12,390 nucleotides of DNA from Aquificota bacterium (GTDB lineage: Bacteria; Aquificota; Aquificia; Aquificales; Hydrogenothermaceae): contig JAADDT010000029.1 in NCBI GenBank assembly GCA_013153765.1, positions 1 to 12,390 of the forward strand. Reading direction: 5' to 3'. Position numbers and translations under genes: made by a program. How positions within the stretch are numbered: position 1 is the first letter of the stretch; each line of letters starts with the position of its first letter. The notes beneath the pieces are model-generated. The model was not told where the DNA came from. It saw only the letters and a program-made list of their open reading frames with translations, and ran no database searches. This document shows positions 7,481 through 12,390 of this stretch, in pieces.

Positions 7481-8026
7481 ATGAAAAAGCGTATCTTTAT
7501 CGGCTGTTTCGTGAAAATCCCCGGATTTTCCGACAGGTACAGGGAGATAAAAAGGGAGTTTGACAGGTCAATACAGGGAAGGTGGATACCGGAAGAAAAC
7601 TTCCACATCACCCTCCGTTTTATCGGTCAGGTTGACGGTAAAGGTCTTGAACAGATAAAAACAGCACTGTCCGGAATAACAAACAGGAAAGTACCTGTTG
7701 AGCTTTCCTTTGAAGGACTTGGAGCCTTCCCAAACCCTTACAGACCGAAGGTTTTTTTCATAAAGGTAAGGGACGGAAGCGGTGAGATTTACAGGCTTAA
7801 AAGGGAGGTTGACAGGAGGCTTGCCCTTCTGGGATACCCTGAGGAGGACAGACCGTTTGTTCCCCACATAACCCTTAAAAGGATAAAATCCTCCCGTCCC
7901 CAACTGTTTAACGGACAGGTTGAAAAGTACAAAAAAACCCTTTTCGGCACGGAAGGTCAGGTTGAGGTGAACATTATAGAAAGCCTCCTTACGCCGGAGG
8001 GAGCTATTTATAAAAAACTGGAATAA
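7481..8026 (+). CDS. thpR: RNA 2',3'-cyclic phosphodiesterase (2H family, LigT-like)
   Basis: The 181-residue protein belongs to the two-histidine phosphoesterase superfamily. Both catalytic HxT motifs are present at the expected spacing: HITLRFIG (42-49) and HITLKRI (129-135). The start MKKRIFIGCF fits the first beta strand of ThpR proteins, RWIPEENFHITL is the standard lead into motif one, and GAFPNPYRPKVFF (81-93) is the family's conserved middle. The family hydrolyses 2',3'-cyclic phosphate RNA ends to 2'-phosphate and was first named for 2'-5' RNA ligase activity; its biological role in bacteria is poorly understood. It is divergent from the DUF501 gene and 111 nt upstream of the thiC start, on the same strand. 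No clear terminator separates it from thiC, so read-through is possible. Confidence 0.93.
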   Translation: MKKRIFIGCFVKIPGFSDRYREIKREFDRSIQGRWIPEENFHITLRFIGQVDGKGLEQIKTALSGITNRKVPVELSFEGLGAFPNPYRPKVFFIKVRDGSGEIYRLKREVDRRLALLGYPEEDRPFVPHITLKRIKSSRPQLFNGQVEKYKKTLFGTEGQVEVNIIESLLTPEGAIYKKLE

Positions 8027-9475
<1,449 letters not shown>

Positions 9476-9482
9476 CAAACGA

Positions 9483-9499
9483 GGCGGGACTTTCCCGCC
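9483..9499 (+). terminator. GC hairpin after thiC, possible weak terminator
   Basis: GGCGGGA (9483-9489) pairs with TCCCGCC (9493-9499) around a 3-nt CTT loop; in practice the closing A-T pair may open to leave 6 bp and a 5-nt loop. It begins seven bases after the thiC stop and is followed only by CTTT, then AAAAAA, so the U-tract is short. It ends nine bases before the ATG of the histidine kinase, where the ribosome-binding site should be. It may act as an attenuating terminator or translational element rather than a full stop. Confidence 0.55.
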
Positions 9500-9508
9500 C
9501 TTTAAAAA

Positions 9509-10492
9509 ATGGACAGGTACGAAAAGATAATAGAAAGCATTGAAGACCCGGTTGTAGTAGTCTCCAAAGAGGGAGACATTATCTACATGAACCAGTCAGG
9601 ATACATTTTGAAATCCCAGCTTGGGAAAAGGCACTTCCACCAGCTTATAACCTACCCTTTCTCTTTAGAGTTTATCAAAAAGGGAATGTCCGTCAAAGGT
9701 ATATTCAAGGAGGCTGACGGCAGGCGTTTCCTGATAGACGCATTTCCTTTTGAAAAGGAAGGTCTTACCCTTCTGATAAGGGACATTACCAGATTTATAG
9801 AACTGGAAGAGCTTTCAAAAAAGGAAGGGATAATCATAACCATTTCAAAACTACTTTCAGCCATATTCCACGATATGAAAGGACCTGTCGGCGGAATAAA
9901 GGGAGCGGCACAACTGCTGAAAGAAGACATACAGGACAAGGAGCTTGTGGACGACATACTGTACGAGACAGGCAGGCTGGAAAACCTGATTAACGAAATA
10001 ACAATGGTGGCAAAGCCGATAAAACTGTCCAAAAAACCGGTAAACATACACAAGGTTATTGACGGTGCGGTAAAAACGCTGGAAAAACAGTTTCCACAGG
10101 TTCAGGTGGAAAGGCTTTACGACCCGAGCCTTCCGGAGCTTTACATAGACCCGGACTACATGCATAGAGTTCTGGTAAACATAATAAGAAACGGTATGGA
10201 AGCTGTGGAAGGTAAAGGTAAGGTAAAAATATCCACAGGTATATCTTGGGACACGGTGTATTCGCCGAAAGGAAACAAAATATTCATAAGGATAAAGGAC
10301 AGCGGGAAAGGTGTGCCTGAAGACATGATAGACAGGCTTTTTATCCCGTTCGTATCAACAAAAAAGAAAGGAATGGGAATAGGACTTTCCTCCTCTTACA
10401 AAATAGTGAAGGAACACGGCGGAATACTGCGGTACATAGGAGACGCAACCTTTGAAATACTCCTGCCTGTACCGGAAAGGAGCAACAGATGA
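9509..10492 (+). CDS. NtrB-like soluble PAS histidine kinase
   Basis: The 327-residue protein has no membrane segment. Order: small PAS-like sensor (about 1-95, IIESIEDPVVVVSKEGDIIYMNQSG...RDITRFIELE), dimerisation/phosphoacceptor helix with His121 in HDMKGPVGGIKGAAQLL (121-137), then the ATPase domain with N-box NIIRNGMEAVE (224-234), G1 DSGKGVP (264-270) and G2 KGMGIGLSSSYKIVKEHGG (287-305). GGIKGAAQLL and YDPSLPELYIDPDYMHRVLVNIIRN (204-228) closely follow NtrB/GlnL, so it is NtrB-type by sequence. The H-box is HDMKGP in place of the usual HEIKNP, which could alter kinase or phosphatase balance. It overlaps the NtrC-like gene by ATGA. There is no Shine-Dalgarno before ATG 9509; a hairpin occupies that place. 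No glnA, glnB or amtB is visible, so a nitrogen role is unproved and I give no symbol. Confidence 0.9.
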   Translation: MDRYEKIIESIEDPVVVVSKEGDIIYMNQSGYILKSQLGKRHFHQLITYPFSLEFIKKGMSVKGIFKEADGRRFLIDAFPFEKEGLTLLIRDITRFIELEELSKKEGIIITISKLLSAIFHDMKGPVGGIKGAAQLLKEDIQDKELVDDILYETGRLENLINEITMVAKPIKLSKKPVNIHKVIDGAVKTLEKQFPQVQVERLYDPSLPELYIDPDYMHRVLVNIIRNGMEAVEGKGKVKISTGISWDTVYSPKGNKIFIRIKDSGKGVPEDMIDRLFIPFVSTKKKGMGIGLSSSYKIVKEHGGILRYIGDATFEILLPVPERSNR

Positions 10493-11868
10493 AGGCGGTA
10501 GTTTTTGACGACGAAAGAACCATAAGGAAGGTTATGGAAAAAATCCTTAAAAAGGAAGGGATTGAGGTAAAAACCTACGAAAGCGGAGAAGAGGCTTTAA
10601 AAATCGTTAAAGAGCTGAAGCCGGACATAGTCTTTCTGGACATATCCCTGCCTGATGCGGACGGTATGGAACTGCTACGGTCAATCGTATCCCTTGAAAA
10701 CAGACCTTACGTGGTGATGATATCGGGACACGACGAGTATAACTACCTGATAGAGGCTATGAAGCTTGGAGCTTTTGACTACATACCAAAGCCGTTTGAC
10801 ATAGACAAGATAAGGAAGGTGGTTGCCGAAATAAGGGAGATACTTTCGGTAAAAACCGTATCTGACTTGGGAGAGGCTGACATAATCGGCAAAAGCCAAG
10901 TGATGAAAGAGGTGTTCAAAATAGTCGGTAGAGCAAGTGCCAGCAACCAGCCCGTACTGATAACGGGAGAAAGCGGAACGGGAAAGGAAGTGATAGCAAA
11001 GCTTATACATAAATACAGCAACAGGTCTGACAAGCCGTTCATAGCTATAAACTGTGGAGCAATACCTTCAGGATTGATAGAGGCGGAGCTTTTTGGATAC
11101 GAAAAGGGAGCCTTTACAGGAGCGGACAGGAGCAGGCAAGGGAAGTTTCAGGCGGCTGACGGCGGGACTATTTTCCTTGACGAAATAAGCGAGCTACCGC
11201 TTGAGGCACAGACAAAGCTACTTAGAGTACTGCAAGAGATGGAAATAACCCCTGTAGGTTCAACGAAAAGCGTAAAGGTTGACGTTAGAGTTATAGCGGC
11301 AACGAACAAAAACTTGGTAAAGCTTATAGCTGAGGACAAGTTCAGGGAAGACCTGTTTTACAGGCTTTCCGTCATAGAGATAAACCTGCCCCCTTTAAGG
11401 GAAAGGAAGGAGGACATTCCCGAACTGGTTGAGCTGTTTACCAAGCAGGCACTTAAAAACCACGGTCTAAAGAAAGGTGGCTTTACGGAGGAGGCTGTTG
11501 AGCTACTTAAAATGTACGACTTTCCCGGAAACATAAGGGAGCTGAGAAATCTGGTACACAAGCTTATAGCCATTTACAGGGAAAGACCTATCACCCCTGA
11601 CCTGATAAAACTGCAGTTTGAACCGGAAAAACAGGTAATACTGGACTGGAAGGAAGGTCTGAAAAAGGAAGTTGCCGAGCTGTTTTCAAAAGGTAAGAAA
11701 AACATATACACCAGACTTGTTGAGGAAGCGGAAAAGGTTGTAATAGAGGAGATTTTAAAATACACTAAAGGTAATATATCAGAAGCGTCCAAGTACCTTG
11801 GAATTCACAGGAATACTGTACATAAAAAAGTAGAAGAACTAAACATACAGAAGGGAAAAGGGAGATGA
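10489..11868 (+). CDS. NtrC-family sigma-54-dependent response regulator
   Basis: The 459-residue protein has three domains. The receiver (1-118) has acidic Asp7/Asp8, phosphoacceptor Asp51 in IVFLDISLPD, Ser79 and Lys101. The AAA+ sigma-54 activation domain (about 132-365) has Walker A GESGTGKE (160-167), GAFTGA loop (208-213 region, within EKGAFTGADR), Walker B TIFLDE (227-232), and the arginine-finger region FREDLFYRL (285-293). A C-terminal Fis-type helix-turn-helix is at 421-451 (GNISEASKYLGIHRNTVHKKVEEL). All elements for sigma-54 activation are intact. The ATG lies in the kinase's stop (ATGA) with AAGGAG at 10477-10482, so the kinase is its likely partner. Its own stop overlaps the next gene's start. 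I saw no convincing -24/-12 promoter in the window's intergenic spacers, so its targets lie elsewhere. Confidence 0.96.
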   Translation: MKAVVFDDERTIRKVMEKILKKEGIEVKTYESGEEALKIVKELKPDIVFLDISLPDADGMELLRSIVSLENRPYVVMISGHDEYNYLIEAMKLGAFDYIPKPFDIDKIRKVVAEIREILSVKTVSDLGEADIIGKSQVMKEVFKIVGRASASNQPVLITGESGTGKEVIAKLIHKYSNRSDKPFIAINCGAIPSGLIEAELFGYEKGAFTGADRSRQGKFQAADGGTIFLDEISELPLEAQTKLLRVLQEMEITPVGSTKSVKVDVRVIAATNKNLVKLIAEDKFREDLFYRLSVIEINLPPLRERKEDIPELVELFTKQALKNHGLKKGGFTEEAVELLKMYDFPGNIRELRNLVHKLIAIYRERPITPDLIKLQFEPEKQVILDWKEGLKKEVAELFSKGKKNIYTRLVEEAEKVVIEEILKYTKGNISEASKYLGIHRNTVHKKVEELNIQKGKGR

Positions 11869-12390
11869 TAAGAAAAAGTTTCGTTTTTGTGATGTTGCTG
11901 GTTGCAGGGACAGTTTTGTTTAACGGCTGTGCCACGAAAACCACCACAACCGGCGAAAAACCCCAGATACAGGACGCCACTTATTACTACAAGATAGGTC
12001 TGTCCTACCTTAATTCGGGAAACAACTCACAGGCGTTATACTATCTGAACAAGGCTTACAGCCTTGACCCGGACAACCCTGAAATACTTAACGCACTGGG
12101 AATTGTTTACAGCAACGTAGGTGAGTACGAAAAGGCTAAAGAGTTCCTGCTGAAAGCACTTGAAAAAGACCCAGAAAGAGCTGAAATATACACCAATTTA
12201 GGTACAATACTGGCTAAAGAAAAAAAGTACGAAAAGGCTTTGTGGTATTTTAAAAAAGCCCTTGAAAACCCTTCCTACAGGAAGAAAGACCTTGTGCTAT
12301 ACAACATAGCCCTCATATACAAGCAGATGGGAAATATGAAGCTGTTTGAGGAAAACCTGAAAAAAGCAATATCCTACAACAACTACTTCA
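11865..12390 (+). CDS. PilF/PilW-like TPR lipoprotein, partial
   Basis: The first 175 residues are in the window; the gene continues beyond the right edge. ATG 11865 overlaps the regulator's TGA and has AAGGG at 11851-11855. Residues 1-21 form a basic-then-hydrophobic signal ending in LFNGC, with Cys22 the probable lipidated residue; the lipobox is weak (Phe at -3, Asn at -2). A Thr-rich linker precedes tandem tetratricopeptide repeats at about 38-71, 72-105 and 106-139, then a less regular helical pair (142-172). LGLSYLNSGNNSQALYYLNKA-type repeats followed by a longer loop (ENPSYRKKDLVLYNIALIYKQMGN, 134-157) follow the layout of PilF/PilW, the outer-membrane lipoprotein that assists PilQ secretin assembly in type IV pili. 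No other pilus gene is in view, and generic TPR lipoproteins look similar, so this is a family-level call. Expected total length for the family is about 230-260 residues. Confidence 0.8.
   Translation, partial: MIRKSFVFVMLLVAGTVLFNGCATKTTTTGEKPQIQDATYYYKIGLSYLNSGNNSQALYYLNKAYSLDPDNPEILNALGIVYSNVGEYEKAKEFLLKALEKDPERAEIYTNLGTILAKEKKYEKALWYFKKALENPSYRKKDLVLYNIALIYKQMGNMKLFEENLKKAISYNNYF

Overview
The window reads as chromosomal DNA from a thermophilic Gram-negative bacterium, most likely an Aquificota-type organism. This is an inference from codon choice (strong use of ATA for Ile and AGG/AGA for Arg), Lys/Glu-rich proteins, outer-membrane genes (a TolC-family channel and a TPR lipoprotein) and very tight gene packing with ATGA overlaps. 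No rRNA, tRNA, CRISPR array, insertion sequence or phage gene is visible. No gene-free stretch exceeds about 120 bases.

Region 1 (1-1817, minus strand) is an export operon read leftward: a Spy/CpxP-like periplasmic protein, a TolC-family outer-membrane channel, and the first 26 codons of a membrane-anchored protein that is probably the periplasmic adaptor of an RND-type pump. Gaps are 1 and 2 nt. A 118-nt divergent intergenic region (1818-1935) separates it from region 2.

Region 2 (1936-5057, plus strand) is ileS (isoleucyl-tRNA synthetase, TTG start) overlapping an HU/IHF-type DNA-binding protein gene. These meet region 3 tail to tail: the last gene's stop overlaps the mnmG stop, leaving no space for a terminator.

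Region 3 (5054-7419, minus strand) holds a DUF501-family protein followed by mnmG (tRNA U34 modification). The short spacer 7420-7480 lies between DUF501 and the divergent thpR and carries a 10-bp near-perfect tandem repeat with -10-like boxes on both strands.

Region 4 (7481-9475, plus strand) contains thpR (RNA 2',3'-cyclic phosphodiesterase) and a short-form thiC (thiamin pyrimidine synthase) with no recognisable TPP riboswitch in its 111-nt leader. A small GC hairpin follows thiC.

Region 5 (9509-12390, plus strand) is a translationally coupled signalling set: an NtrB-like soluble PAS histidine kinase, an NtrC-like sigma-54 activator with intact GAFTGA, and a PilF/PilW-like TPR lipoprotein cut by the window end. 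Each gene overlaps the next by ATGA. The pairing suggests that the two-component system may act on surface or pilus functions or on something other than classical nitrogen control, but the window alone cannot decide this.

I do not see convincing evidence of a wholly new system. The best leads are the kinase-regulator-lipoprotein set, the hairpin in place of a ribosome-binding site at the kinase start, and the uncertain start of the DUF501 gene.
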